64,000 nucleotides of DNA from Asparagopsis taxiformis (taxonomy: Eukaryota; Rhodophyta; Florideophyceae; Bonnemaisoniales; Bonnemaisoniaceae). Positions 53,641 to 64,000 of this stretch are shown one piece after another; the first letter of the stretch is position 1, and every line of letters begins with the position of its first letter. The DNA lies in NCBI GenBank assembly GCA_030407315.1, contig JALQPE010000009.1:1-64000 (forward strand), in the 5' to 3' direction. Made by a program: the position numbers and the translations under genes. The notes beneath the pieces were generated by a model. The model ran no database searches and had not been told where the DNA came from. It saw only the letters and a program-made list of their open reading frames with translations.

Positions 53641-54929
53641 TCACGGCGACCACTCTATTTTTCCTTGTCGGTCGACTCCAATTTCGTCTTTAATTTTTTC
53701 ATCCTCTCGCTCACACCCCCTTCCTGTTGGTGCTCACCTCCCCCGTACTGTACCTCAAACACCCCCAATACCACTCTAGCACGCATTTTCAGATACCTAT
53801 CCCCGCTTCCACGGTGCACACCTCCATTCCATACCTACTTTTCTGCTCTACCGTACAGATTTCGTATAACCAGTCCTCATACTACCTCAGAATAGGGCAA
53901 AACACCCCCTATCTCCTCGACCATGCTCTCCCCCATCACCTTTGAAACGTATTGTTCTTCAGTACCCTCAACCCCTCTCCTTCGCCCTCTACACAAACTT
54001 CCCCTGCAGCTTACTCTTCCAAAACCTCTCACTCCCCATCCCGTACCCGACCTGCTCCACCCCTCCCTCCCTCAGCTGCTCCATGCCCCCACGCCATCCG
54101 CATCTTCGATACCGTATACACCACCACCACCGGCCCACGCTCCCGCACTGCGGGGTGGCTCCCCCGCCGTATCCCCAGAAACCTCCCCGCTCTGAAACAC
54201 ATATCAACCCCCCACTTCGCACCCTTCCTCCCACTCCCCTCCCTCCCCAAATACAATAACCCCCTTCTTCTCCATCACATCCCCACTCACCACAGCCAGA
54301 ACAGACGCCACCCCCTCCCCTTCTTTCTCCTCACTTTCCTAAAAACCCCTCCTCTCGGCGCCTTCAACCGCACCCTCCTACGGTCCCACCTAAACACCTC
54401 CTCCGCCCTCACTACCCCAACACCCCGCAGCGTCTCCCCAATCCCCATAATATGCTTGTCGGCACTCCTCTCCGAATCACAATCCATTCTAAACCCGCAC
54501 TCCGTACATTTCCACCTCCCCCTGTACCATCCCAAGATTCCATCCCCCCACAGAACACATCCTCATACCACAGAAGAATTTTCTTCCTCTCATACCTCAT
54601 CCTTAAAACCTCCATCAGCTCCATGTAAATTTCGATGAAAATATTTTCTCTACTATGCAATCTCAAACATGTATGAGCCTATGCCTTTCCGCTTTGTCAA
54701 CCCTGAATATTGGTACTCATGTATTCATAAAATAGGGCCACCCACATCCCTATCCCGTTCTGCAAGCTTTACAAACCACTAGACGCATACTCCACAACTA
54801 TACAACAAACACTACTCGCTATTTCAGACGACGCGGTACACAAGTAGCGTAGTGTCAACCTTCCGTGACGCCTTCCCTGATGCGTACAAGTGGGAAACAC
54901 GTCTAGACGTATATCAGAACTGAGTGCGG

Positions 54930-56400
54930 GAATTTTCGGCACAGGAGATGCTGGGCCACCAAATTGATTTTTCGGAAATTTTAGAATTTCTGGGCTGGCC
55001 AGCAATGCAATCGAGCTGGACATCCACCGGACGTCCATTTCAGGTTGGTCGCGAGAGGGTGGGGCGGGACCATGATGAAACAAGGACCAAGACCTTTCCC
55101 TGACGTGTTGAGCCTGAAATCGACCCTTCGTGAGACGCGATTTTGGCTTACAGTTGGTGCTAATAGAAGCCAGTGATAGCCCCGATCGGGGCTGTAGCCG
55201 GCTCCGGCTTACAGTTGGTGCTTACAGACGCCAGTGATAGCCCCCCGATCGGGGCCGGCGGTCGGTTCCTGGGGCCGTTGTGGCCAAATTAGACACATTC
55301 ATTTGAATTAAAATTTGGGCTATTCTCAAAAACATGCACATGTGAACATGTTTTTGAGATGGGAGTGTGCCGTACAGCACAATCGACCGCCCAAATCGAT
55401 GTTTTTTTACAATTTATTTCTGCACGAAATTTTAGAATTTCTGGGCTGGCCAGCAATGCAATCGAGCTGGACATCCACCGGACGTCCATTTCAGGTTGGT
55501 CGTGAGAGAGTGAGGCGGGACCATGATGGAACAAGGACCAAGACCTGTCCCTGGCGTATTGAGCCTGAAATTGACCCTTCGTGAGACGCGATTTTGGCTT
55601 ACAGTTAGTGCTTACAGAAGCCAGTGATGGCCCCACTCGGGGCGGCGGCCGGTGCCTGGGGCCGTTGTGGCCAAATTAGACACCCTGATTTGAATTAAAA
55701 TTTGGGCTATTCTCAAAAACATGCACATGTGAACATGTTTTTGAGATGGGGGTGTGCCGTACGGCACAATCCACCCGCTGAAATCGATGATTTTTGCAAT
55801 ATTTTTTTGTGCCCGAAATTGTAGAGTTTCTGGGCTGGCCAGCAATGCATCTGAGCTGGACATCCACCGGACGTTCATTTCAGGTTGGTCGTGTGCTGCC
55901 TACATCCACGCATTGCAGAAACTAAGCCAGCGGGTTCACTACTAATACAAAGTACACGGAATATGAGTAACGTGATAGGTGAGTAGTGTTTGTGTTGAGG
56001 GAGTAAGGCGGGACCATGATGAAACAGGGAAAAAGATGTCACCCAAGCATAACTTAGGCTTCAAGCCTGGAATCGAACCTTCGTAAGACGCGATTTTGGC
56101 TTACAGTTAGTGCTTACAGAAGCCAGTGATGGCCCCGCTCGGGGCGGCGGCCGGTTCCTGGGGCCGTTATGGCCAAATTAGACACCCTGATTTGAATTAA
56201 AATTTGGGCTATTCTCAAAAACATGCACATGTGAACATGTTTTTGAGATGGGGGTGTGCCGTACGGCACAATCGACCGCCCAAATCGATGTTTTTTGCAA
56301 TATTTTTTTCTGCCCTGAATTGTAGAGTTTCTGGGCTGGCCAGCAATGCATCTGAGCTGGACATCCACCGGACGTCCATTTCAGGTTGATCGTGTATCGT
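54930..56400 (+). repeat. ~388-bp tandem repeats, left block
   Basis: Four units in direct orientation, the first partial. Unit landmarks: TTTGAATTAAAATTTGGGC (55302, 55689, 56191), an inverted repeat CAAAAACATG...CATGTTTTTG, the palindrome GTGCCGTACGGCAC, TTTCTGGGCTGGCCAGCAAT and GGACATCCACCGGACGTCCA. Spacing between the first two is 387 bp. The unit spacing from 55689 to 56191 is longer because of an insertion. The same family occurs right of the oxygenase gene at 60960-61515 and 62548-62740. Confidence 0.85.
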
Positions 56401-56662
56401 GCACGTCCACCCATTACCGGAAGCAAGTAGGCGATGAAGCACGTACAAACCCAATTGTTCTGCTATTTCTACCATAGACCATCGAGTCTAGAGATGTGAG
56501 GGAATCGTTCTGGAAATCATGCTCCAACCCACGAGGGAATGGACAATCTAGTTTGAAAGCATGGAACGGAAGTACATTATACTAGGTTCATAGATTGGAA
56601 GTGATAAAGGAGATGATTATATTCTCGATAATTGTTTACCAAAGTAGTAGTTGTTAAGCTAT

Positions 56663-59600
56663 CTAGCCGTCGGAAAATTGTTCTTCCTCTTCGTCCTCAC
56701 TATATTCAGGATCTCCCGGCAGAATAGGCGTTATCGGCAACTGTGGAGTTGAATAGCTCAAGATGAATTTTTGACCCGGTGTGAGGGTTCTCTTCTTGGG
56801 AGCTTCTGTCGTCTTCATCCGCATGATTCCGAGTTGCCCTGTCTTCGGCCTACGATCTTTCTTGACCGGGATGGGAACAACTGTCTTGTGGCGAACATTG
56901 ACAGGTGCCGGTTGACTTTGCCTGGCAGACCGGCGCGGAGCATTGGGGATTACTTCTTCTTCGAATCCCAACCGCCTGATGAAACCAAACGAAACATTGT
57001 CGGGAATCGGATACGACGCATTCCTGAAATACGTGTGATACCTCGTTGTCGTGTGTGACACAACTCTGTCGACATGCCCTGCCCCGGCATGTTGTACATG
57101 GCCGTGACCGATGAAGACTGAACGTGGCGGAACGATTACCTTCTTCAGCTTCATCGTCTTGGCGTACATATCTAATTCCAGCGCTTTGGAAAAGACGTAC
57201 TTGTGGGACCCTGGACACACCCAGATAGGGAATGGGTCATCTCCGTTGGCAATAACAAAGTAACCCGGAAGTTGATCTTTGCGGTCGCGAGGAGGAACAG
57301 GGAAATCATTGTGTGGGACCTGCCGAGGACACCCCTTTCCCGTTATCAAAAACCGTCCCCCAGATGCCGGCATGACAAGTTTTTCTCCCGGTAAACCGCA
57401 CTCCTCCAGCCCTATCAGCCGGACAAGGATTCCCAACCACACATCCAGCAGGGCTCGCCGCGTCACAAACTTGAACCGGTCGATATGCGTCTCATCGTTC
57501 TCGGCATAGTCAACCAGGCAGTGGCGCGTAGACGTGAAGCGAGCCCTCCCCTCATTCCGGTTCTTCTCATCTGTTTCATCGTCCCCAGTATTGACAATGG
57601 GACTCCACAGCTGCCGGTTCCCAGGGTCCTTGTGCACCTCCTCCCCCTCCCACGTTCCCAAAAAGTACCGAAACAATTCCTGGTTAGGAATTTCTTCCAT
57701 GAGACCCAAGTCAAATGGGAACTTGTCCGACGCATCGAGGTAGCTTACATCCGCGAAATTGTGCATCACCGTATACCCTCGCTCGTTGATTTCCGTTCGG
57801 CAATTGTGGAAGTACGCCATACCAGTGCCGGCCTCATACGAATCCTTCCAGCTTGTAGACATTCGCGCAACCTGGGCGAAGTCCAGCCTCGAGGGTAGAA
57901 AAGTCGATGTAGGCTCACACATCGCCTTGGCAGCCATCTTCCACGCTGCGAAAAACATCGGATAGATGGTGTCGATCTCGAAAACAAGATGACGAGCCCG
58001 ATGTTGTTCCGGAATATGCAGCCCCTCAAACACAGGGTCCATCGCCACTTGCTTCAAATACCTCACCTCTCTGCCCTCCTCATCGATTTCCACACTCTCC
58101 AATAACAACCTGAGCTCAATCGGGGGCAGACAGCCAACCCTCACCGATGCGATGACGTCCGCGGGACGCTGCGCCAGATGATGCCCTTCGGCTCGGTCTT
58201 TGACTTCGAAATCGTCAGGAAGAGATGGCATACGGTCGTCGAACAGGAGGTCGTGTTCAGAAGGAGAGTCACGAACGATGTAACCGTCTTCATCGACTTC
58301 CACTCCTTCCGGAACAGTGAATGTAATTGTCACTTCGCGGACCCCCTTGCTTTCGACTTGGCCCACGTCTGCACCCTGTTTGTCTTCCTCGTCCGAAGCG
58401 GTATGGACAGATTCTTGGTTGGAGGGAGTCGCACCAGCACGTTGGTTATCTTGGGGGACAATCTCAACGGCAGAATCGGGGGAACGGGCGGAGTCTTCGT
58501 CAACCTCATGACCGGAAGCAGTGGCTCGTTGTTGATCGGTGGGTTTATCAACAACGGCCTGCTCTTCTTCCCCGGCGGATTGTTGTACCACAACCGGCTC
58601 TTCTTCCTCGAGGCGTGTGCTCCCCGTCGAGCGAAGTCGCTGTGAACGGCGGCGGATGCCATGCGAAGCAGGCTCATGTTCGACATTCCGCTGCTTCTTG
58701 TGAGTGAGTCTCACATTGGCAGCAGAAGGGCGGCGTTTGCGTCGAGCCTTAGTCTTCTTCTTCAATGTCGGATTGAAAAACTCTTTCAAGTTGGTTTCCA
58801 AATCCTGTAAACGCGTGGTTCTCCGTCGCATTCGAACCTCACTGCTCCGGTCGTCCCCTCTATACATTGCAATGGCATTGGTGAGATGCCATTGCAACTC
58901 CTTCGGCTGCTTAACCGACCCAATTGCCATCTCTGTGCTCAGAAATGACTTGCGCATAATACTCTTTGGGCGCCCATACGCAGCGTACAGAGAATTTGCT
59001 ATTGCAGTCACGCGACGGACGTATGTATAGAAGTCGTTCACGTCAAAGCGTCCATCCGGACGTCCACCATGAGCAGGGTTCAAGTACTCCGAAAGACCAC
59101 GCAAGACGAAGACAAAGTTTTCTTCCAGCAACTCGCGCACTATCTTGTGGTCCAGGTGCGTTATCCCAATCTCGTTGCGGCGCTCGGAATTGTTCAGCTC
59201 ACGCAACACTTCGTCGAGAACAGGATGCTTCAGCGTTGCTATAGCCAAACGCGTCCACCGCCGGGCCGTGTTCGTTGAATTCATCATCCCCATGAACTGC
59301 GCCTCGAACAATGTTCGGATGACATCAGACTCACGCAAGTCGCCAGCGTTTTCCACGTTATTTGCAACAGCAATCGTACGGATGAACTGCTGGATGGACG
59401 ACAAGATTCGAACCAGGGAGCGCTCCGTCAGTTGCGTCCCAGTCGTATGGTTCGACTCTGCACTCTTGTGGATGATCTCATGAGGCTGAAGATCACTGTC
59501 GTCCTTGCGGCGAAGGTAGTACACATCCAGAGGCTGAGTAACCCAGCGCAAGCGGTTTGCGTCCTGTGGCAGCTTGGTTCTGTGCATACGGGTGAGGCGC

Positions 59601-60619
59601 GTGAAGTCATCGGCAATGCTATGCATAGCATTGAGACGATGCAGTCCGTCGATCACGGTCACGTTCGCATTGGCATGGAATTTGCCATTCTGGAACAGAC
59701 GCGTGTCGGCGGGCAGATGCGTGTTCTGCGACCTCAGCACCGTCACAGTGATACGCGAAGAGCTCACATACCCCACAGCCAACATATTGTTGCGCAGGTC
59801 CTCCACGTGGTCTTCTTTCACATCCCGAAGGGTCACGGCCGGTTCCACTAGCTGCCTCACCAACACAGTCGCTCCTTCTCCGACGTAATCCGACGTCACA
59901 AACTTGGGCACCGTAATTTGCGTCCCCTGCTGCTCACGAATGCTTTCCGCCACCTCCGGTTCGTCGTCCACTTCGGTTACGTCCTGCGTAGTAGCTTCGG
60001 TGACGTTGGAGCGAGCAGGGTGCTTCGTGCCTCCACTGGAGGGTCTTGCAGAGCGAGCAGGGCGCTTCGTGCCTCCCGAAACCGGGACGGAGCGTGCTGG
60101 ATGCTTCGTACCCCCCGAACCAGTGATTTCGCCTGCCGGACCGGTACTGGGCATCCGTCCCGAGCTGGCCTGGTTCGTCGCTGCGTTGAAGTTTGACGCT
60201 GCAGCAGGGGTACGAATGTCGCTAGGGCCATCCTCCGCAGCGGGGCGCATCATCCGAGTATCCCAAGGGTAAAACGCCGCGGCGTATGCTCCACCCATCG
60301 TCTCCGGCGGTCCCTCGGCGCCATCAAACATGTACGGGAACGGGAGTTCCTTGAACTTGTCCTTAGTCGCAATGTTTCGCACGACGATATAGTCCGCCTC
60401 GTCGGTTTCCGGCAGCTTGTGGTTGTGCAGCGTGCGCGGAAGGCCAACATCGCCACCAGCAGTGCTCACCGAAGCCGTCCCAATATGCACAGCCGCACCG
60501 TCCACGTCCGCAAACAAATTGACATCGACGCCGCGCTTGAGTCCGCGCGACTCCGCTGACGCGCTCACTTGATCGCCGCAAACCGTTGAAAACAAACTGC
60601 TGAAATGCGTATCCGCCAT
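56663..60619 (-). CDS. ParB-like/2OG-Fe(II) oxygenase fusion protein, intact
   Basis: The ORF is open from an ATG at 60739 (1358 aa), but the ATG at 60619 (ATCATGG context, 1318 aa) is the likelier start. Residues here use the 1358-aa count. After a disordered lead with three GGTKxPARS repeats (209-244) comes a ParB/sulfiredoxin-like domain (about 285-420) with NVTVIDGLHRLNAMHS, holding the DGxHRxxA signature (364-371). A helical region and a long acidic, low-complexity stretch follow. The C-terminal part is a 2OG-Fe(II) oxygenase: VPHNDFP gives H1143 and D1145, PPRSVFIGHGHVQHAGAGH gives the distal His (about 1217), and R near 1232 could bind 2-oxoglutarate. Flanks are ~388-bp repeats in direct orientation. 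A 20-bp perfect palindrome lies inside the coding sequence (59614-59633). Substrate unknown; DNA-base oxidation is an inference. Confidence 0.7.
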   Translation of the reverse strand: MADTHFSSLFSTVCGDQVSASAESRGLKRGVDVNLFADVDGAAVHIGTASVSTAGGDVGLPRTLHNHKLPETDEADYIVVRNIATKDKFKELPFPYMFDGAEGPPETMGGAYAAAFYPWDTRMMRPAAEDGPSDIRTPAAASNFNAATNQASSGRMPSTGPAGEITGSGGTKHPARSVPVSGGTKRPARSARPSSGGTKHPARSNVTEATTQDVTEVDDEPEVAESIREQQGTQITVPKFVTSDYVGEGATVLVRQLVEPAVTLRDVKEDHVEDLRNNMLAVGYVSSSRITVTVLRSQNTHLPADTRLFQNGKFHANANVTVIDGLHRLNAMHSIADDFTRLTRMHRTKLPQDANRLRWVTQPLDVYYLRRKDDSDLQPHEIIHKSAESNHTTGTQLTERSLVRILSSIQQFIRTIAVANNVENAGDLRESDVIRTLFEAQFMGMMNSTNTARRWTRLAIATLKHPVLDEVLRELNNSERRNEIGITHLDHKIVRELLEENFVFVLRGLSEYLNPAHGGRPDGRFDVNDFYTYVRRVTAIANSLYAAYGRPKSIMRKSFLSTEMAIGSVKQPKELQWHLTNAIAMYRGDDRSSEVRMRRRTTRLQDLETNLKEFFNPTLKKKTKARRKRRPSAANVRLTHKKQRNVEHEPASHGIRRRSQRLRSTGSTRLEEEEPVVVQQSAGEEEQAVVDKPTDQQRATASGHEVDEDSARSPDSAVEIVPQDNQRAGATPSNQESVHTASDEEDKQGADVGQVESKGVREVTITFTVPEGVEVDEDGYIVRDSPSEHDLLFDDRMPSLPDDFEVKDRAEGHHLAQRPADVIASVRVGCLPPIELRLLLESVEIDEEGREVRYLKQVAMDPVFEGLHIPEQHRARHLVFEIDTIYPMFFAAWKMAAKAMCEPTSTFLPSRLDFAQVARMSTSWKDSYEAGTGMAYFHNCRTEINERGYTVMHNFADVSYLDASDKFPFDLGLMEEIPNQELFRYFLGTWEGEEVHKDPGNRQLWSPIVNTGDDETDEKNRNEGRARFTSTRHCLVDYAENDETHIDRFKFVTRRALLDVWLGILVRLIGLEECGLPGEKLVMPASGGRFLITGKGCPRQVPHNDFPVPPRDRKDQLPGYFVIANGDDPFPIWVCPGSHKYVFSKALELDMYAKTMKLKKVIVPPRSVFIGHGHVQHAGAGHVDRVVSHTTTRYHTYFRNASYPIPDNVSFGFIRRLGFEEEVIPNAPRRSARQSQPAPVNVRHKTVVPIPVKKDRRPKTGQLGIMRMKTTEAPKKRTLTPGQKFILSYSTPQLPITPILPGDPEYSEDEEEEQFSDG

Positions 60620-60959
60620 GATTGTTGAGTTGGAAAGTAAAAGAGATGGTTGACGTTGACGTATTCGAGTGATGTGGATGGTAGGTTTCACGTTGCTTGA
60701 AGAATGGTCGTGAACGCCAATCGCTGGAAATAATAACACAATACAACCGAAATTTTGTTAGGTACACACCTATCGTGACCGCTGGAATGCAAGAGAGGCA
60801 ATCGAGATGTGAGTGTCCGTTCGGAACGGGCCCGAGTCGGGCTCTCGAAACCTGACGAGGTGGCGTGAAGCAGGCAGTGTCCTTGATGTGTAATGTGTTA
60901 AAATTACAGCTGTCAAGCTAGGCGGCTTTTGGGGCGGCTGCGAGCACCCCTTTATCCGG

Positions 60960-61515
60960 GGAACACCCTGATTTGAGTTAAAATTTGGGCTATTCTCAAA
61001 AACATGCACATGTGAACGTGTTTTTGAGATGGGGGTGTGCCGTACAGCACAATCGACCCGCCCAAATCGTTGATTTTTGCAAGATTTTTTGTGCCCGAAA
61101 TTTTAGAATTTCTGGGCTGGCCAGCAGTGCAATCGAGCTGGACATCCACCGGACGTCCATTTCAGGTTGGTCGTGAGAGAGTGAGGCGGGACCATGATGG
61201 AACAAGGACCAAGACCTGTCCCTGGCGTATTGAGCCTGAAATTGACCCTTCGTCAGACGCCATTTAGCCTTACAGTTAGTGCCTACAGAAGCCAGTGACA
61301 ACCCCACTCGGGGCGGCGGCCGGTGCCTGGGGCCGTTCTGGCCAAATTAGACACCTTGATTTGAATTAAAATTTGGGCTATTCTCAAAAACATGCACATG
61401 TGAACATGTTTTTGAGATGGGTGTGTGCCGTACGGCACTTTCGACCGCCTAAATCGATAAAATTTTGCAATTTTTTCCTGCCCGAAATTCTACAAGTTCT
61501 GGGCTGGCCAGTAAT
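60960..61515 (+). repeat. ~388-bp repeats, right block
   Basis: One full and one partial unit in the same orientation as the left block (TTTGA(A/G)TTAAAATTTGGGC at 60972 and 61360, 388 bp apart). They lie 340 bp upstream of the oxygenase gene start. Positions 61516-62010 hold no gene. Confidence 0.85.
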
Positions 61516-62009
61516 GCATTAGCTATCTCCTCTAAACCGATTCTAACAAGCAGAAAGAATCCTCTCCTTCATGACGATGCTCTCCATCGTCTTTTCGAAG
61601 CCATTTCCGTACGAAAAATAATCGAAAAACATATTTGACTTTAACCTAACTGCTATCGCGAGCACCGTACTCAGCTATATTTCCTCTGTAATTTCCTTCC
61701 TCCAACCAATCAATAGCCGCTTGGTCACAGGCTTAAAAGCCTTCCACTACCTGTCCTATCCATCGAAGACCCTCGGAGGGTTCGATCCAGGCCTTGATCA
61801 CCCATGATGGGTGTGCAACCCGAGAAAATGAAAATGGAACATATTGCGACAGGGACGAGATATCATTCCATGAAAGAGAACTTCTCTTTCGTTTACTTTT
61901 TTCTAACAAGATTCTAAACGTCTACAAACCCTATGTCGTCCGTCCGTTTTCATCCCGGAGAGATGTGGATGTGAGGTAAGACGCAGTGGTGATGTTGTGT
62001 TGATTCCCA

Positions 62010-62260
62010 CAGACGGAGGTGGAGGAGGTGGCTACGGAGGAAGCCTGGAGAACTTGTCCGGTACTGACATCTCACATGTTGCCATTAACGGAGGTGGTGG
62101 AGGAGGCTATGGTGCAAGCCTGGAGAACATGTGACTCACATCTCGCAGATGTCAGTACCCATGGATGAGAAGAAAAGCATGTTGAGGTGCGGTTCGGATA
62201 TTCGATCCATTAACGGAGGTGGTGGAGGAGGCTATGGTGGAAGCCTGGAGAAGAATAGAG
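62010..62260 (+). repeat. Gly-rich repeat coding-like segment
   Basis: Three blocks of ACGGAGGTGG(T/A)GGAGG(A/T)GGCTA-type sequence followed by GCCTGGAGAA(C/G) (near 62020, 62090, 62212) would encode GGGGGGYGGSLEN if translated. No long frame spans all three. The origin is unknown. Confidence 0.5.
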
Positions 62261-62547
62261 TAGTCCTATACCCATGGATCACAAGAAGACGTTGTTGGGC
62301 TCCTTTTCGAAGCCCATTCGTCTCTTGAATAAATTTAGCACCCAAATCATATACGATTGCCGAGTTGACACCCCGTATGTCTCGTTGGTAGAAATAGCAG
62401 GGGTTCCACCACTCAGCTGGCGGGAAGTAGTTACTGATTATATGAGATATGGCTTAGCTCCCGCCAAAACCGATAGCTCTGGGCTCAGGTTCTCCAAATG
62501 TGGTTATACGAATGTGTTCTGACAATGCTAGAAGACGAATATCTGCA

Positions 62548-62740
62548 TCCTGATTTGAATTAAAATTTGGGCTAATCTCAAAAACATGCACATGTGAACA
62601 TGTTTTTGAGATGGGGGTGTGCCGTACGGCACAATCGACCGCCCAAATCGATGTTTTTTTGCAATATTTTTGCTGCCCGAAATTGTAGAATTTCTGGTCT
62701 GGCCAGCAATGCATCTGAGCTGGACATCCCCATGTCCAGT
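62548..62740 (+). repeat. Single partial unit of the ~388-bp repeat
   Basis: It runs from CCTGATTTGAATTAAAATTT to the TCTGGTCTGGCCAGCAATGC landmark, in the same orientation, then diverges at GGACATCCCC. Confidence 0.8.
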
Positions 62741-63079
62741 GGCCGTCCGGATGTCGCTCACCTGGTAAGCGTGATGCACCTGTGACAACCTATGTGACTG
62801 CAGTCACAGCCGCCATGGCGGCCGTGCAGTACAACCCTCAAAGACAGGGAATCACAATCTTTTTAAAATTTTTCTCTACCACGTATCCGTCACAACTTAT
62901 TACCTACACCGGTTACGGGTTTCAAGACCTTTCCAGTGCTGTGTACCCGTATACTCTGTTCCGTTCGATATCAACCAGTGTTCCTCACGAAAGAGTGCAA
63001 ACGTCACGAGATACGTCGTCAAATTTGACTGTCTCGCCGAGCGGTCGCCATCCTGTACCGAATTTCCACTCATTCCATT

Positions 63080-63257
63080 ATGACGAATAAGCGCAGGCGC
63101 AACAGCAATCCGATCGTTGACGACGCAACCGTGCCAATTCTGCGCGAACCCGCTAGCCCTTGGGAGGATTCTAGTGACATGGGTACACGTCGAAACGTAG
63201 GTCGCGCCGCCCGCGAAACTACTCTCGCTGGCAAAGACTTCCTCCGCCTCTTGCTGG
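63080..63257 (+). pseudogene. N-terminal gene fragment cut by a CACTA insertion
   Basis: An ATG after a pyrimidine-rich leader opens MTNKRRRNSNPIVDD, a basic, NLS-like start. Sensible codons continue for 59 residues to LAGKDFLRLLLA. At 63258 the CACTA terminus begins and the frame becomes transposon sequence. GC content is higher than in the flanking AT-rich DNA. The rest of the gene, if any, is beyond the window. It may be a host or transposon gene; I do not recognise it. Confidence 0.45.
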
Positions 63258-64000
63258 CACTACCGAGTTTGAGATTAAAAAATGTAGTAAATTTACTGCC
63301 TGAGGCAGTAAAAATCACTGCCTGAGCAATGTAGTGCCTGAGGCAGTAAAATTACTATTTTAATTTTTTCAGTTCTAGTGCCGCAGGCAGTAAAATACAA
63401 AATTTCCTGGCAGTACGGTATGTAGCAGAATTCAGTACTGTACGATAGCAAATTCTAGTAATTTTTGCTGGTACCACAGGGCAGTAGTGCAATGCAGTGA
63501 TTTTTGATGATTTCTGCAATGGAATGTACTGCCGTACAGTACTGCCCTGGCAAATGACCTGGCATTAGAATCAGGCAGTAAAATATACTGGCTCCGGCAG
63601 TGAATTGTACTGCCTGCAAGTACTGCCTTGATAGTAATTGGTGATTGGTATTTTCTGAGATTCAATGTTGCAATAGTTGTCCAGGATAGGGTTGTACAAT
63701 GTGTTCGCATGTGAGTTCAAGTAGAGAAGAGAGGAAACTATTCTGAAGCTACTAGTAGTGAGAAGTGTAGAGGATGCATGGTCACATGGAAATGACCGTT
63801 ACAAAAAAGGTAGGAGAAAATCGGTCGTTTTCCGAGGATATGAGTAGAGTAGTTGGCATTATTTGTTACTATTGCTAGCATTCTAGTTCCAGGAAAAGCG
63901 TTTGGAGTGACACTCTGCGATTGGAACGAGAGGCGAAGGCGAATTTTGACGGAAGATGGAATCTCAGCGTCGTGAGGAAAATCCAAATGACTGCCTAGCA
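63258..64000 (+). mobile_element. CACTA element (second copy of the 34.7-kb family), runs off the window
   Basis: CACTACCGAGTTTGAGATT at 63258, then TACTGCC(T)GAGGCAGTA subterminal palindromes to about 63640, then 300 bp of leader. All of it matches 33970-34707 in inverse orientation with few differences. The element continues past 64000. Confidence 0.85.
63956..64000 (+). CDS. Start of a second 507-aa-type CACTA protein gene (partial)
   Basis: ATG at 63956 gives MESQRREENPNDCLA, matching the start of the protein at 32493-34016 (MESQRREENSNDCLA) except Pro for Ser. Only 15 codons are in the window. Confidence 0.85.
   Translation, partial: MESQRREENPNDCLA

Noticed and set aside
54287..54666. 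Minus-strand ORFs with a CTECGF motif as a zinc-finger gene
   Set aside because: A single C-x2-C in a GC-skewed, low-complexity stretch, with competing frames and no complete finger.
60620..60739. The first 40 codons of the 1358-aa ORF as coding
   Set aside because: The downstream ATG has a much better start context and the extra residues look like leader sequence.
61794..61979. 61-aa ORF as a gene
   Set aside because: No homology recognised, no context, and length expected by chance.

Overview
This window reads as eukaryotic nuclear DNA from a transposon-dense region, with no bacterial operon logic. Support comes from an intact Ty1/copia polyprotein, several Tnp2/Plavaka-type (CACTA superfamily) transposases, CACTA-like termini, MITE-like arrays, a 269-bp TRIM and a GT-AG intron. 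Long intron-poor ORFs and a half-tRNA-iMet-type primer binding site in the copia element would suit an alga; a red alga is my best but low-confidence guess. I see no clear host housekeeping gene. Almost everything is a mobile element, its cargo or its debris.

Layout. 0.9-5.4 kb: an array of 39-bp palindromes beside a full-length Tnp2-like transposase gene (minus). 7.15-12.7 kb: a CACTA end with a 35-bp tandem array, a coiled-coil protein gene (plus) and a convergent, frameshifted Plavaka-like transposase (minus). 13.4-14.4 kb: tandem repeats that carry splice-like signals. 15.0-17.7 kb: a 43-bp tandem array followed by a DNA methyltransferase ORF and a SET-domain ORF that look like one frameshifted fusion gene. 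17.8-21.2 and 40.7-44.8 kb: two diverged copies of one CACTA element with decayed transposases. 21.5-32.2 kb: a graveyard of ~119-bp MITE-like arrays, gene fragments (diflavin-reductase-like, WD40-like), a TRIM and many perfect palindromes. 32.5-34.7 kb: a second CACTA family with a 507-aa coiled-coil protein; its second copy starts at 63.26 kb and runs off the window. 34.9-39.85 kb: a decayed ParB-like/2OG-Fe(II) oxygenase gene between two palindrome arrays. 40.1-40.7 kb: a fragment of a related oxygenase, cut by CACTA copy 2. 47.36-53.34 kb: a Ty1/copia element with an intact 1360-aa ORF, an extra spliced zinc-finger ORF in its leader, one full LTR and one truncated LTR. 54.9-56.4 and 61.0-62.7 kb: ~388-bp repeats flanking an intact ParB-like/2OG-Fe(II) oxygenase gene (56.66-60.6 kb).

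How the parts fit. The transposases sit with their own families of subterminal repeats, and the same repeats or neighbours surround genes that look like DNA or chromatin modifiers: a predicted amino-DNA-methyltransferase joined to a SET domain, and three copies of a ParB-like plus 2OG-Fe(II) oxygenase protein. I infer that these elements carry epigenetic cargo that could mark, protect or demodify element DNA. This resembles the known association of KDZ transposons with TET/JBP oxygenases, but with a different domain partner. That is the most interesting candidate system here. A second theme is a large excess of perfect, spacer-free palindromes, some of which are visibly new when compared with paralogous copies in the same window.
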